64,000 nt of DNA, taken from assembly GCF_003626915.1 (NCBI RefSeq), contig NZ_CP032570.1, positions 2,479,001 through 2,543,000 on the forward strand. The letters run 5' to 3'. The position numbers and the translations under genes are program-made. Shown here piece by piece: positions 15,851 to 24,305 of the stretch. Origin of the DNA: Tsuneonella amylolytica. GTDB taxonomy: Bacteria; Pseudomonadota; Alphaproteobacteria; Sphingomonadales; Sphingomonadaceae. Numbering within the stretch: the stretch's first letter is position 1; every line of letters begins with the position of its first letter. Below the pieces are notes generated by a model, which was not told the origin of the DNA, searched no databases, and saw only the letters and a program-made list of their open reading frames with translations.

Positions 15851-16633
15851 TCACATCGCGCTGATGCCGCCGTCGAGCTTGAGTTCGGCCCCGGTCATGA
15901 AGCTGGACTCGTCGCTGGCGAGGAACAGCACGCCATCGGCGATTTCCCGCGGAACGCCGACCCGCTTCAGCGGAATCTGCCGCGCCAGTTTGCTCATCAC
16001 CACATCCTTCGGATGGCCCGAGCTTTTCGTAATGCCGTCGAGGATCGGCGTGTCGACGAACGTGGGGTGGACCGAATTGCAGCGGATGTTCCAGCCCATC
16101 TTGCCGCAGTAAAGCGCGACCGATTTGGACAGCATCCACACCGCCGCCTTGCTGGCGTTGTATCCCGGCATGGTGTCGCTGGCGATCAGGCCGGCGATCG
16201 AACTGATGTTGACGATGCTGCCGGGCTGGTGATCCTTCATCAGCGGCAGCGCCTTCTGGCAGCCGAGAAAAACCGAATCGACGTTGATCGCGAAGCCGCG
16301 CCGCCATTCTTCGAGCGTGCATGTTTCGATGTTGCCGCGCACGCCGACGCCTGCGTTGTTGACCAGGACGCTGAGACCGCCGAGCTCGTCGCGCGCCGTT
16401 TCTATGGCAACGTCCCAGTGGTCGGGGTTCGTGACGTCGTGCTGCATGGCGAAGGCCGTCCCCGCGCCGTGGGCGCGGTTGATCCGCGCCGCCGTTTCCT
16501 CCGCCCCCGCACCGTTGACGTCGGTGCAGAGTACACGCGCGCCTTCGCGCGCCAGCGTTTCGCAATGGGCCGCGCCCAGGCCCTGCGCCGCACCCGTCAC
16601 CAGGGCCAGCTTGCCCGCTACCCGTCCTGCCAT
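15851..16633 (-). CDS. Short-chain dehydrogenase/reductase
   Basis: This 260-residue classical SDR has the cofactor motif TGAAQGLG near residue 14, the NNAG motif, Ser in NISSIAG and the YxxxK catalytic pair in PGYNASKAAVWMLSK. The C-terminal GAELKLDGGISAM is typical of 3-alpha/20-beta-hydroxysteroid-type SDRs, but substrates cannot be assigned. An acidic residue after the second strand (CTDVNG) suggests NAD rather than NADP. It is last in the lemA-TPM-TPM-nudix-SDR run, and its start overlaps the nudix 3' end by 16 nt. Confidence 0.85.
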   Translation of the reverse strand: MAGRVAGKLALVTGAAQGLGAAHCETLAREGARVLCTDVNGAGAEETAARINRAHGAGTAFAMQHDVTNPDHWDVAIETARDELGGLSVLVNNAGVGVRGNIETCTLEEWRRGFAINVDSVFLGCQKALPLMKDHQPGSIVNISSIAGLIASDTMPGYNASKAAVWMLSKSVALYCGKMGWNIRCNSVHPTFVDTPILDGITKSSGHPKDVVMSKLARQIPLKRVGVPREIADGVLFLASDESSFMTGAELKLDGGISAM

Positions 16634-17163
16634 CCGTTTTCTCCCGCCAGCAGCAGACCCATTATTCGAACGTCGATGCCGAGGCCTGCTTTCCTGCGGT
16701 CTTCGACGAAACCGGCCAGCCCGGCAAGGGGGACGCGCCGGACGGTGATGTCCTCGCCTGCCACCCCGCCGCCGGGGCCGACACGGCGGAGCCCGGTCGC
16801 ACGCACCAGCGTGAAGCTCTCGCTGACCATTCCGGGCGAGGAATAGAATTCGCCGCCATCGATTAGGCGGTCGGCGCGCCAGCCGGTTTCCTCTTCCAGC
16901 TCGCGGCCCGCGGCGGCGAGCGGATCCTCGCCCTCGCTGTCGTCGTGATCGCCGATGAGGCCGGCGGGCAGTTCGAGGCACACTTTGCCGAGCGGCACGC
17001 GGTATTGTTCCACCAGCAGGACGTGACCGTCTTCGATCGCCAGGATCACCGCCGCCCGGATGTTGCGCGCCCGGGCGACGTATTCCCACCGTCCGCGCTT
17101 TTTCGCGACGACGAACCGGCCTTGCCAGACGATCTCCTCGGGCTCGTCCCGGTCGGCGGTCAT
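16618..17163 (-). CDS. Nudix hydrolase, ADP-ribose pyrophosphatase-like
   Basis: This 181-residue protein has a Nudix box starting at PAGLIGDHDDSEGEDP and ending RELEEETGWRAD, with a short insertion between the Gly and the REXXEE core. The VEQYRVP strand and the SPGMVSESF loop are typical of ADP-ribose / GDP-mannose pyrophosphatases. It probably hydrolyses a nucleoside diphosphate linked to a sugar. It overlaps the upstream TPM gene by 4 nt (ATGA) and the downstream SDR by 16 nt, so the genes are an operon. Confidence 0.85.
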   Translation of the reverse strand: MTADRDEPEEIVWQGRFVVAKKRGRWEYVARARNIRAAVILAIEDGHVLLVEQYRVPLGKVCLELPAGLIGDHDDSEGEDPLAAAGRELEEETGWRADRLIDGGEFYSSPGMVSESFTLVRATGLRRVGPGGGVAGEDITVRRVPLAGLAGFVEDRRKAGLGIDVRIMGLLLAGENGWQDG

Positions 17164-17840
17164 ACCTCGATCAGCCGGTCGGGCAGTTCGTTGACGTCGT
17201 TCTCGTGGCGCACCGCGTGTTCGGCGAGCACTGTACCGACATCGGCGATCCCGGCGGTCAGCCCCTCGGCGATGCGCCCTTCGCGGATGTGGACGAGCAT
17301 GTCGGCCATCGCATCGCCCCAGACGTCGGCGGAAACCTTTTCGGCAATCGCTTCGTCGGCGACGATCTCGGCGCGGCGCTCGCGCATGGACAGGTAGATC
17401 AGAACACCGGTGCGACCATGCGTGCGGCGTTCTGCCCCGACCTTGAAGTGCCGGACCGCCGCGTCGCGCACGCGGGCTTTCTTGACCGGCGGGGGGACGA
17501 GGGCGAACCGCAGGGGCTGCCACATCTGGACCAGCCAGACCGCGGCAAGCTTGGCCACGACCACCAGTAGCGCGAGGCCGAGGAGACCCCTTTCGGTCCA
17601 CTCGCTGTTCCAGTCGCCCAGCAGCCAGTCGACCCTTGCCAGGAAGAAGTTTGGGAAGGCGGTCAGCAGGGCGAGGGCGGTCGTCGCCGCGACGATCGCC
17701 CAGCCGAGCTGGATGTCGCTGTAGCCGTCCGACCGTTCGGCAAGCACCGTCACGATCTCGCCCGCGGTATGCTCCTCCGCCGCGGCCACCGCGGCCGAGA
17801 CCGCGTCGTGCTCGGCATCGCTGAGGTATCCCATCGTCAT
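17160..17840 (-). CDS. TPM-domain membrane protein
   Basis: This 226-residue protein has an N-terminal half of a TPM domain (LSDAEHDAVSAAVAAAEEHTAGEIVTVLAERSDGYSD), two hydrophobic segments (about residues 45-65 and 85-105), and a C-terminal part with RTGVLIYLSMRERRAEIVADEAI. The YLSMRERRAEI motif is typical of stand-alone TPM proteins in alphaproteobacteria. It lies between a second TPM gene (7 nt upstream) and a Nudix gene. The start is ATG 17840 or 17834. TPM proteins are linked to envelope maintenance and photosystem II repair in other organisms; no activity is assigned here. Confidence 0.8.
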   Translation of the reverse strand: MTMGYLSDAEHDAVSAAVAAAEEHTAGEIVTVLAERSDGYSDIQLGWAIVAATTALALLTAFPNFFLARVDWLLGDWNSEWTERGLLGLALLVVVAKLAAVWLVQMWQPLRFALVPPPVKKARVRDAAVRHFKVGAERRTHGRTGVLIYLSMRERRAEIVADEAIAEKVSADVWGDAMADMLVHIREGRIAEGLTAGIADVGTVLAEHAVRHENDVNELPDRLIEV

Positions 17841-17847
17841 CGGTCGC

Positions 17848-18669
17848 TCACCATCCACCGCTCGCACCGCCGCCGCCAAAGCTGCCGCCGCCGCCCGAAA
17901 AGCCACCCCCACCCCCGCCGAAGCCGCCGCCGCCGCCCCAGCCGCCGCCGCGCGAACCGCCGCCGAGGATGGACTTGCCCGCTTCCCACACCACGATGTC
18001 GCCGATGGTGCTGCCGGTCAGCGTGCCGTTGTGCCGCCGCCCGCGTTTGCCCCCGCGCATCAGCGGCAAAATGAAGAAGAACAATATGAAGGCGATCCAG
18101 ATAATCATGCCGAACGGAATGCCGTCGCTTTCCGCCGGGGCGGTCGCTTCCTGCGCGACGCGAGCCGCCTCTTCCGCCGGCAATTCGAGTTGCTTAATGA
18201 TCTCGTCGGCGCCGGCGACGATGCCGCCGGGCAGGTCGCCTTCCTTGAACCTGGGCAGGATGGTGTTCTGGACGATGAGGGTCGAATATCCGTCGGTCAG
18301 GTAAGGTTCGAGGCCATAGCCGACCTCGATCCGCACCTTTCGGTCGTTGGGCGCCACGAGGAGGATCACCCCGTCGTTCCGTTCCTCGTCGCCGAGGCTC
18401 CAGTAGCGACCGAGCCGGTAGCCGTAGTCGGCAATGTCGTAGCCTTCGAGGCTCGGAATGGTCGCGACCACGAACTGGCGCTGTGTGCGCCGGTTGAACT
18501 GGTCGAGCTTGTCCGACAGCGCCGCTTCCGTTGCGGGGTCGAGTACGTCGGCATTGTCGAGGACCGACGCCGTGCCCCGCTCGGGAAACGTCTGCGCGAA
18601 CACGGGCGACGCGAACAGCGCCGCCCCGAGCATCGCCAGCGAGGCGAGGAAGTGCGCCACCGCGCGCAT
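17848..18669 (-). CDS. TPM-domain protein with Gly-rich C-terminus (YgcG family)
   Basis: The protein of 273 residues has a signal peptide (cleavage near SPVFAQ), a periplasmic TPM domain (GTASVLDNADVLDPATEAAL and VATIPSLEGYDIADYGYRLG, with RNDGVILLVA and VEVGYGLEPYLTD-like blocks), one C-terminal membrane helix (about residues 188-208) and a tail of Gly-rich repeats with Ser and Phe. This architecture is the YgcG family, which commonly follows lemA. It probably faces the periplasm in a membrane complex with LemA. Confidence 0.88.
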   Translation of the reverse strand: MRAVAHFLASLAMLGAALFASPVFAQTFPERGTASVLDNADVLDPATEAALSDKLDQFNRRTQRQFVVATIPSLEGYDIADYGYRLGRYWSLGDEERNDGVILLVAPNDRKVRIEVGYGLEPYLTDGYSTLIVQNTILPRFKEGDLPGGIVAGADEIIKQLELPAEEAARVAQEATAPAESDGIPFGMIIWIAFILFFFILPLMRGGKRGRRHNGTLTGSTIGDIVVWEAGKSILGGGSRGGGWGGGGGFGGGGGGFSGGGGSFGGGGASGGW

Positions 18670-18676
18670 GATGGGC

Positions 18677-19300
18677 TCAGCGGGCCGCCGTGGCGGACCC
18701 GTTGGGCGTCATGTCGAGGGTTGGGGCGACTTCGGCGCCGGGCGTAACGGACTTGTAGGGGACCAGCGGCTCGCTGCCGTAGATCACGTTGGCGCCGATC
18801 GCGCTCGGGAAGGTGCGGATCTCGGTGTTGTAGTCCTGCACCGCGGCATTGTAGTCGCGGATCGAGATGCGGACCTTGTTCTCGATCCCCTCGAGCTGGC
18901 CCTGCAGCATCTGGTAGTTCGTGATCGACTTCAGGTCCGGATAGGCTTCGAAGTTCGCGAGCAGTCTGCCGAGCCCGGCGCCGAGCTGGTTCTGCGCGGC
19001 CTGATATTCGGCCATCTTGGTTTCGTCCGTCAGGTCGTTCGCGTTGATCTGGACGCTGGTCGCCTTCGCGCGCGCTTCGATCACGTCGGTCAGGATGCCG
19101 CGTTCCTGTTCGGCGGCGCCCTTGGCAACCTCGGCGAGGTTGGGGACGAGGTTGGCGCGTTCCTGGAACGTCGCCTCCACGTCGGCCCAGCGCGCCTTGG
19201 CGGCTTCTTCCTTGGTCGGGATCGAGTTGATCCCGCAGCCTGAGAGCCCGGCGGCGGCGAGCGCCACGATTCCGGCGCGGCGAATGGCGGTGAAGGTCAT
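18677..19300 (-). CDS. lemA: LemA family protein
   Basis: This 207-residue protein has a lipoprotein-type signal ending in AAGLSGCGINSIP and a LemA helical bundle: VEATFQERANLVPNLAEVAKG, NQLGAGLGRLLANFEAYPDLKS and RDYNAAVQDYNTEIRTFPS. The start at ATG 19300 gives a proper signal sequence; the longer frame to 19384 does not. It is the first gene of a lemA-TPM-TPM-nudix-SDR operon with 7-nt gaps between the first three genes, and is divergent from mscL. The role of LemA proteins is poorly defined; envelope association is inferred. Confidence 0.9.
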   Translation of the reverse strand: MTFTAIRRAGIVALAAAGLSGCGINSIPTKEEAAKARWADVEATFQERANLVPNLAEVAKGAAEQERGILTDVIEARAKATSVQINANDLTDETKMAEYQAAQNQLGAGLGRLLANFEAYPDLKSITNYQMLQGQLEGIENKVRISIRDYNAAVQDYNTEIRTFPSAIGANVIYGSEPLVPYKSVTPGAEVAPTLDMTPNGSATAAR

Positions 19301-19430
19301 TGCGGCAAACCCCTTTGTCACAAGAACGCCGGACGGTGCCGGCCTGTATTGCAGCCCTAGCACACCGGCTTGCGCTTGCAACACGGACGCGTATCACAGA
19401 CGATGTCGAAGATTGGATAGCGGGGGGCGA

Positions 19431-19907
19431 ATGCTACAGGAATTTCGCAAGTTCATCGCGAGGGGCAATGTTCTCGATCTCGCGGTCGGGGTGATCATCG
19501 GAGCGGCCTTTGGGAAGATCACGACATCGCTGACCGAAAGCATATTGATGCCCCTGATCGGCTGGATTTTCGGCGACGTGGATTTCTCCCGCTTCTTTAT
19601 CCGGCTCGGGGAAATCCCGGCGGATTATAGCGGCGATCCCGGCAACTATGCGCAGTTGAAGGAAGCCGGTGTGGCGATGATCGGCTACGGCGATTTCATC
19701 ACCCAGCTGATCAACTTCCTGATTATCGCGTTCGCCTTGTTCCTCATCGTGCGCAGCGCGAACAAGGTGATCGAGGATATCGAGGCCAAGCAGAAGGCGG
19801 CCGACGATACTTCGCAAGTGCCGGACGTACCGACCAACCCGGAACTCGACGTCTTGAAGGAAATCCTGGCCGAGATGCGCAAGGACGATCCAGCCACTTC
19901 ACATTAA
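19431..19907 (+). CDS. mscL: Large-conductance mechanosensitive channel
   Basis: This 158-residue inner-membrane channel releases solutes on hypo-osmotic shock. The N-terminal amphipathic helix and TM1 are in FRKFIARGNVLDLAVGVIIG-AAFGKI, TM2 is FLIIAFALFLIVRS, and the C-terminal bundle ends ELDVLKEILAEMRK. It is about 20 residues longer than E. coli MscL because of a larger periplasmic loop (IRLGEIPADYSGDPGNYAQLKEAG). GGGGGGCGA precedes the ATG. It is directly upstream of ssrA. Confidence 0.96.
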   Translation: MLQEFRKFIARGNVLDLAVGVIIGAAFGKITTSLTESILMPLIGWIFGDVDFSRFFIRLGEIPADYSGDPGNYAQLKEAGVAMIGYGDFITQLINFLIIAFALFLIVRSANKVIEDIEAKQKAADDTSQVPDVPTNPELDVLKEILAEMRKDDPATSH

Positions 19908-19934
19908 GCCGCCATCCCCTATATCGGATCGTGC

Positions 19935-20245
19935 CGGCTTCGGCCGGCTATGGCGATAAATTGCGGTGTGCAATAGATACAGCGGACCCGGGGGCAGTAC
20001 CCGGCGGCTCCACCAAATCCTCGATTGTCGCGGGGATCATGGGGCCGAACCAGGATCGACGTGTATTGAAAAGCACTGTTTTTGCTCGGGCTGAGTAACC
20101 CGCAAATAGGCTCACAACACACAAGTGCCAACGACAACGAAGCACTTGCTCTCGCTGCGTAACCTGACGGCCTAACGGCCTGATCTTACAAAGCGTTGAG
20201 CACGGTTCGGACCGAACCGGGTAACAGAATCGGAAACCGGGGGCC
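19935..20245 (+). ncRNA. ssrA: Two-piece (permuted) tmRNA
   Basis: The gene has the alphaproteobacterial permuted order. The acceptor piece comes first and ends CGGCGGCTCC-ACCA at 20015, with the atypical T-arm region GGGGGCAGTACCC. A 25-nt spacer (20016-20040) follows, then the coding piece, whose 5' end GGGGCCG at 20041 pairs over 7 bp with CGGCTCC of the acceptor piece. The tag reading frame at 20127-20162 encodes ANDNEALALAA then TAA. A hairpin CGGTTCGGACCGAACCG and further GC stems follow. Outer ends are estimates. tmRNA rescues stalled ribosomes and tags the peptide for proteolysis. Confidence 0.93.
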
Positions 20246-20246
20246 C

Positions 20247-20285
20247 GGGGCGGGCCTAGCAACAGAACCGCCCCACCTTATTCTC
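20247..20285 (+). terminator. Probable terminator of ssrA
   Basis: GGGGCGG (20247-20253) and CCGCCCC (20268-20274) form a 7-bp stem with a 14-nt loop, followed by ACCTTATTCTC. It sits where the ssrA precursor should end and before the convergent small membrane gene. The T tract is weak, and the stem might belong to the last pseudoknot instead. Confidence 0.5.
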
Positions 20286-20312
20286 ATCGACGGGTCGGGA
20301 CGGGGCGCCAAG

Positions 20313-20555
20313 CTAAGTCGCGACGATGTCTGCCTCGCGTCTTTCCTTCTCGTAGCGCAGGCAGTCGAAAATCTTGGCCCCGGCCAGGAACACCGATCCT
20401 GTCGCCGTGAGGAACAGTATCTTGCCGCCGAAGCCCGGGAATTGGTCGAGGTAATGCATGCCGCGCTCGCATGCGCCCAGCGCCAGCGCGAAGATCACGA
20501 GGCACGCCTCGAACCGGGTCTTGATGACGAACAGGCGGCCTAGTTTCTTGAGCAT
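20313..20555 (-). CDS. Small inner-membrane protein of unknown function
   Basis: This 80-residue protein has two hydrophobic segments (VIKTRFEACLVIFALALGA and KILFLTATGSVFLAGAKIFD) separated by a short polar loop (CERGMHYLDQFPGFGG) and a charged C-terminal tail. I recognise no family, but the even codon use and clean start suggest a real gene. Two TTAA half-sites (GTTAAGG and GTTAACC) lie in the 80 nt upstream; they do not form a full TTAA-N7-TTAA CtrA box. Confidence 0.7.
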   Translation of the reverse strand: MLKKLGRLFVIKTRFEACLVIFALALGACERGMHYLDQFPGFGGKILFLTATGSVFLAGAKIFDCLRYEKERREADIVAT

Positions 20556-20677
20556 GAGTCCCGGCAGATTTCCTTAACGAGGCGAGGAGCAAAACCCGTG
20601 CCATCGGCGGGTTCGCGCGCCTCGCGACGGTTAACGCATCCGGGAGTGTAAACGAGGCCGACGATGTGTCGAGCGCG

Positions 20678-21934
20678 TTAACCGAGTTCGTGCAGGCCCA
20701 GCGCTTCGAGGAGCGCGCGGCGCGCACCCACGACTGTCTGGACGAGCGACGCGCGCCCGAGATCGGCGGGATCGATCTGTTCGGGCCAGGTCTCGGCGAT
20801 CGTCTTCTCGATCGCATCCGCCTTCGCGGCGTCCAGCAGGAAGCGCGGATCGATCGTCGCGAGGTCGGCGACGACGCGCAGCCGCAGACAGGCCGGGCCT
20901 CCGCCATTCGCCATCGACTGGCGGACGTCCACCGGCAGGACCCGACGGATCGGGCCGTTGCCGGCGAGCATGGCCTCGCACCAGGACCAGACGGCGGCGC
21001 TGGCGCGGCATTCGGACGGCACGATCAGCGCCTGTCCGCCGTCGGGCAGGGTCACCAGCTGCGCGTTGAAGAGATAGGTCCGGATCGCCTCCTCGAGCGA
21101 GACGGCGGCGGACGGCACCTCGACCACCTCGAGCGCAGGGAAAGCCGCCCGCATCGCCTCGTAAGCCGCCGCCTGATCGGCGAATGCCTCGGCATGGGTG
21201 AACAGCACCCGCTCGTTGGCGACCGCCACGACGTCGTTATGGAACGCTCCGGCGGCGATGGCGGCAGGGTTCTGCTCGACGAAGACGGTGCGCGCCGGTT
21301 CGAGGCCGTGCAGGCGGGCGACCGCGCGGCTGGCCTGTTCGTGCTGGCGGGCCGGGAAGGCGCCGCCGGTGCGGCCGTAGACGAACACCTCGACCCCTTG
21401 GGCATCGTGAGATTCGCACAGGCGCATGTGGTTGGCGGCGCCCTCGTCGCCGAAACTCGGGGGGACCGGATCGTGCAGCGCGAAATGTGCCCGGTCCGCG
21501 AACGCGAGCGCAAGCTGGCGGGCCGTGTCGCGCCACTCCTGCGCCCGGTGCGGCATCGTTACGAGATTGGCCGGCGTGATGTGGCACCGGCCATCGGTAG
21601 TGTCGGGCGCAGGGCTGACGGTCGCCGCATTCGCAGTCCACATCGCGCTCGCCGACCACGCCGCCGCGGTCAGCGCGGGATCGGAATTCCCGCCGCTCGC
21701 GCCCATGCGCCGCAAGTAATCGCCGTTGGGCCGGGGCAGGGGAACGAGGAAACCCTGCGCCAGACCGAGCGCCATGTTGTGGCGCATCTTGGCGAGACCC
21801 TGGAGGGCCGCGGCACGGGGGTAGCTCGTCTCGCCGGCGTTCTTGGTCGCGGCGAGGTTGCCGAGGCTGAGCCCGGCGTAATTGTGGCTCGGCCCGACGA
21901 TCCCGTCGAAATTGATCTCGACAAGGCCGCTCAC
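20678..21934 (-). CDS. astB: N-succinylarginine dihydrolase
   Basis: This 418-residue enzyme of the arginine succinyltransferase pathway cleaves N2-succinylarginine to N2-succinylornithine, CO2 and two ammonia. It begins [21 protein letters not shown] and has SLGNLAATKN, NAATVSPAPDTTDGR, FHNDVVAVANERVLF (with the conserved His), VPSECRAS and QSMANGGGPACLRLRV with the expected catalytic Cys. The start is GTG 21934, overlapping the astA stop as GTGA; no ATG fits. It is last in an M20-astA-astB operon. Confidence 0.95.
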   Translation of the reverse strand: MSGLVEINFDGIVGPSHNYAGLSLGNLAATKNAGETSYPRAAALQGLAKMRHNMALGLAQGFLVPLPRPNGDYLRRMGASGGNSDPALTAAAWSASAMWTANAATVSPAPDTTDGRCHITPANLVTMPHRAQEWRDTARQLALAFADRAHFALHDPVPPSFGDEGAANHMRLCESHDAQGVEVFVYGRTGGAFPARQHEQASRAVARLHGLEPARTVFVEQNPAAIAAGAFHNDVVAVANERVLFTHAEAFADQAAAYEAMRAAFPALEVVEVPSAAVSLEEAIRTYLFNAQLVTLPDGGQALIVPSECRASAAVWSWCEAMLAGNGPIRRVLPVDVRQSMANGGGPACLRLRVVADLATIDPRFLLDAAKADAIEKTIAETWPEQIDPADLGRASLVQTVVGARRALLEALGLHELG

Positions 21935-22947
21935 CGCGCCACGCTCCAGACCTCGTCGCCGTCCCCGACACCGAGCGCGGCCGCGGCCTTGCGATCGATC
22001 GCCACGGTGCCGTCCGGCCCGAAGTCGCGCATGCCGTAGGCTGCGCGGAAGTCGCCGAGAGTACCGGTCGCGATGATCGCGCGCTCGCCGATATCGAGGT
22101 TGGCGTCGGTCACCCGGCCCGGCCGCGCGTCGCGGATCGACTTCACGTCGTCGGTCCGCGCGGTCATCGTCGGGCCGCCGTCGAAAATGTCGACGTAGCC
22201 GTCGAACCGGAATCCCTCGTTCTCCAGCATCCGCATGGCCGCACGCCCCGTGGGGTGGGGCATGCCGATCACGTCGCGCGCATCGTCGTCGAGCATCGCG
22301 ACATAGACCGGGTGCTTGGGCATCAGGTCGGCAATGAACTGGTTGCCGTTGATCGCGTTGAAATAGTCCGCTTCCTGGAAAGTCATGCCGAAGAAACGCC
22401 CGGCGACACCGTCCCAGAACGGCGATCCGCCGCGCTCGTCGATGATGCCGCGCAGTTCGGCCAAGATCCGGTCGGCGAAGCGCTGGCGATGCATGCGGAT
22501 GAACAGGTAGCGGCTGCGCGCGAGCAGCAGGCCGAGCCCGCCCGCGCGCTCGTTGGGGTGCAGGAACAGCCCGCCGACCTCGCACGACCCCTCGAGGTCG
22601 GTGACGAGGCTGAGGAGGTCCGCGCGCACCGTGCGTTGCAGTTCCTGCGATTGCTGGGTGAGGGTATTCTTGCGGTAGGAATAGAATGGCCAGCGCTGGC
22701 CCACCTGCGTCATCAGCTGGCAGGTACCGCGCACGTCGCCGGTCTCGCTATTCTCGAGCACCAGGACGAACTGTTCGTCGGCGAGCGCGTCGTCGGTGCG
22801 GGCGAAGGCAGCCTCCGCCCGTTCGAGCTTCCCGCCGAGGGAGGCGCGGTCGGCGGGCAGGTTGGTGAAGCCGCCGCCGGTAAGCTTGGCCATCTCGTAC
22901 AGCGGTTCCAGGTCGTCGACGCGGGCGGCGCGAAGGCGGAAGGTCAA
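21931..22947 (-). CDS. astA: Arginine N-succinyltransferase
   Basis: This 338-residue acyltransferase (E. coli protein 344) moves succinyl from succinyl-CoA to the alpha-amino group of arginine, the first step of the AST pathway. Family blocks are [69 protein letters not shown] and [12 protein letters not shown]. The start is TTG 22947 (TTGA overlap with the upstream hydrolase stop), preceded by CGGGAGAAACCG. Longer upstream frames do not resemble the family. Confidence 0.95.
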   Translation of the reverse strand: MTFRLRAARVDDLEPLYEMAKLTGGGFTNLPADRASLGGKLERAEAAFARTDDALADEQFVLVLENSETGDVRGTCQLMTQVGQRWPFYSYRKNTLTQQSQELQRTVRADLLSLVTDLEGSCEVGGLFLHPNERAGGLGLLLARSRYLFIRMHRQRFADRILAELRGIIDERGGSPFWDGVAGRFFGMTFQEADYFNAINGNQFIADLMPKHPVYVAMLDDDARDVIGMPHPTGRAAMRMLENEGFRFDGYVDIFDGGPTMTARTDDVKSIRDARPGRVTDANLDIGERAIIATGTLGDFRAAYGMRDFGPDGTVAIDRKAAAALGVGDGDEVWSVAR

Positions 22948-24146
22948 ACGGTTTCTCCCGAAGCGATGCGAGCGAGGACGAGCGCCGACAGCGCGGCCCG
23001 CTCGGCCAGGCTGGGCACGATCATGAATTCGTCGGGCGAATGGATGGCACCGCCGCGCACGCCCATCGTGTCGACCACCGGCACGCCGCAGGCCGCGATG
23101 TTGTTGCCGTCGCATACGCCGCCGGTCGATTTCCAGCCGATCTCCTGGCCGAGTTCCGCTCCGCAAGAGCGCACGAGATCGAACAGGCGCTGGGCGCGTT
23201 CGTCGACCGGCTTGGGCGGGCGGGTAATGCCCCCGTGGAGGTGGATGCCGACTTCGTGCTGCGCCTCGATGCTGCGCAGCAAAGCGTTCAGATCGCTTGC
23301 GAACGTCTCCGCGGCCTCGACCGATTTCGGACGTATGTTGAAACGCAGGACCGCGTGGTCTGGCACCACGTTGTTGGCCGATCCGCCGTCGATCTTCGCC
23401 GGGTTCACCGACAGCGCATCATGCGTCATCGCCTTCAGGCGGACGGCAAGGTCGGCGGCGGCCACGATCGCGTTGCGCCCGTCCTCGGGATTGCGGCCCG
23501 CATGGGCGGACTTTCCGGTCACGATCACCGAATAGTTGCCGCTGCCGCCACGCGCATGAGCGAGCGTGCCGTCGGGCAGGGCGCTCGGCTCGTAGGTGAG
23601 GGCGGCGTACTTGCCCCGGGCCAGCTCCGCGATGAGGGCCGACGACGACAGGGACCCCGTTTCCTCGTCGGAATTGATCATCACGTCGTAGCCCAGCGAC
23701 TGGCCCGCGCGGGTCGCTTCCAGCGCCTTCAGGGCATGGAGGATGACCGCGATGCCGCCCTTCATGTCGGCGAGCCCGGGGCCGTTCAGCGTCTCGTCGT
23801 CGAGCCACTGCTGGTCCTGGAACGGGTGATCGGCCGGGAACACGGTGTCCATGTGGCCGGTCAGGATCACGCGACGCTCCGCATCCGGGCGCACGCGCAG
23901 CACGAGGTGCTGGCCGTGTGCCTTCTCAACTTCGCTCCCATCCGGGGCGACCGCGGTGACCGGCGCGGGGTCGACCATCTCGATCTCGCCGGGGAGGGCG
24001 GAGAAGGCATCGGCCAGCATTGCCGCCTGCCGGGCCAGTCCGTCCAGATTGGCAGTGCCGGTGTTGACCGCGCTCCATGCGCAGGCATCGGCGAGCATCG
24101 CGTCGCCGTCGATGGCGTCGGTGAACAGGGCGGGAGAAGGTTTCAT
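22944..24146 (-). CDS. M20 family metallohydrolase in the ast operon
   Basis: The 400-residue protein is an M20 dizinc hydrolase of the carboxypeptidase G2 / ArgE type. Metal and catalytic residues are visible in [10 protein letters not shown] (His and Asp), GLADMKGG (Asp), NSDEETGS (catalytic Glu pair) and the dimerisation-domain [14 protein letters not shown]; the last His is near AIHSPDEF. It is coupled to astA (TTGA). Carboxypeptidase G2-type enzymes split N-acyl-glutamates, so it may take the place of AstE (succinylglutamate desuccinylase); this is inference. ATG 24146 is preferred to TTG 24152. Confidence 0.85.
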   Translation of the reverse strand: MKPSPALFTDAIDGDAMLADACAWSAVNTGTANLDGLARQAAMLADAFSALPGEIEMVDPAPVTAVAPDGSEVEKAHGQHLVLRVRPDAERRVILTGHMDTVFPADHPFQDQQWLDDETLNGPGLADMKGGIAVILHALKALEATRAGQSLGYDVMINSDEETGSLSSSALIAELARGKYAALTYEPSALPDGTLAHARGGSGNYSVIVTGKSAHAGRNPEDGRNAIVAAADLAVRLKAMTHDALSVNPAKIDGGSANNVVPDHAVLRFNIRPKSVEAAETFASDLNALLRSIEAQHEVGIHLHGGITRPPKPVDERAQRLFDLVRSCGAELGQEIGWKSTGGVCDGNNIAACGVPVVDTMGVRGGAIHSPDEFMIVPSLAERAALSALVLARIASGETV

Positions 24147-24305
24147 CGGCAACGGTCCCTAGCGAGCCGCCGCCCGGCGTCCAACCCCCCGGTTGCAAAG
24201 TGCGGAGGGCTTGGCCATAGGCGCGGCTCGTTTCCTCCCCGGACGACCGACCAGACCCGCGCGCCGTTCCACCGCGAACGCGCGCCCGAAGAGTGCGAGG
24301 GACGA

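Noticed and set aside
17848-17960. Simple DNA repeat in the Gly-rich region
   Set aside because: The repetition is codon-level (Gly-rich C-terminus of a YgcG-family protein), normal for that family, and not a separate repeat element.
20556-20660. Full CtrA box upstream of the small membrane gene
   Set aside because: Two TTAA half-sites are present, but their spacing is far from the required 7 nt.
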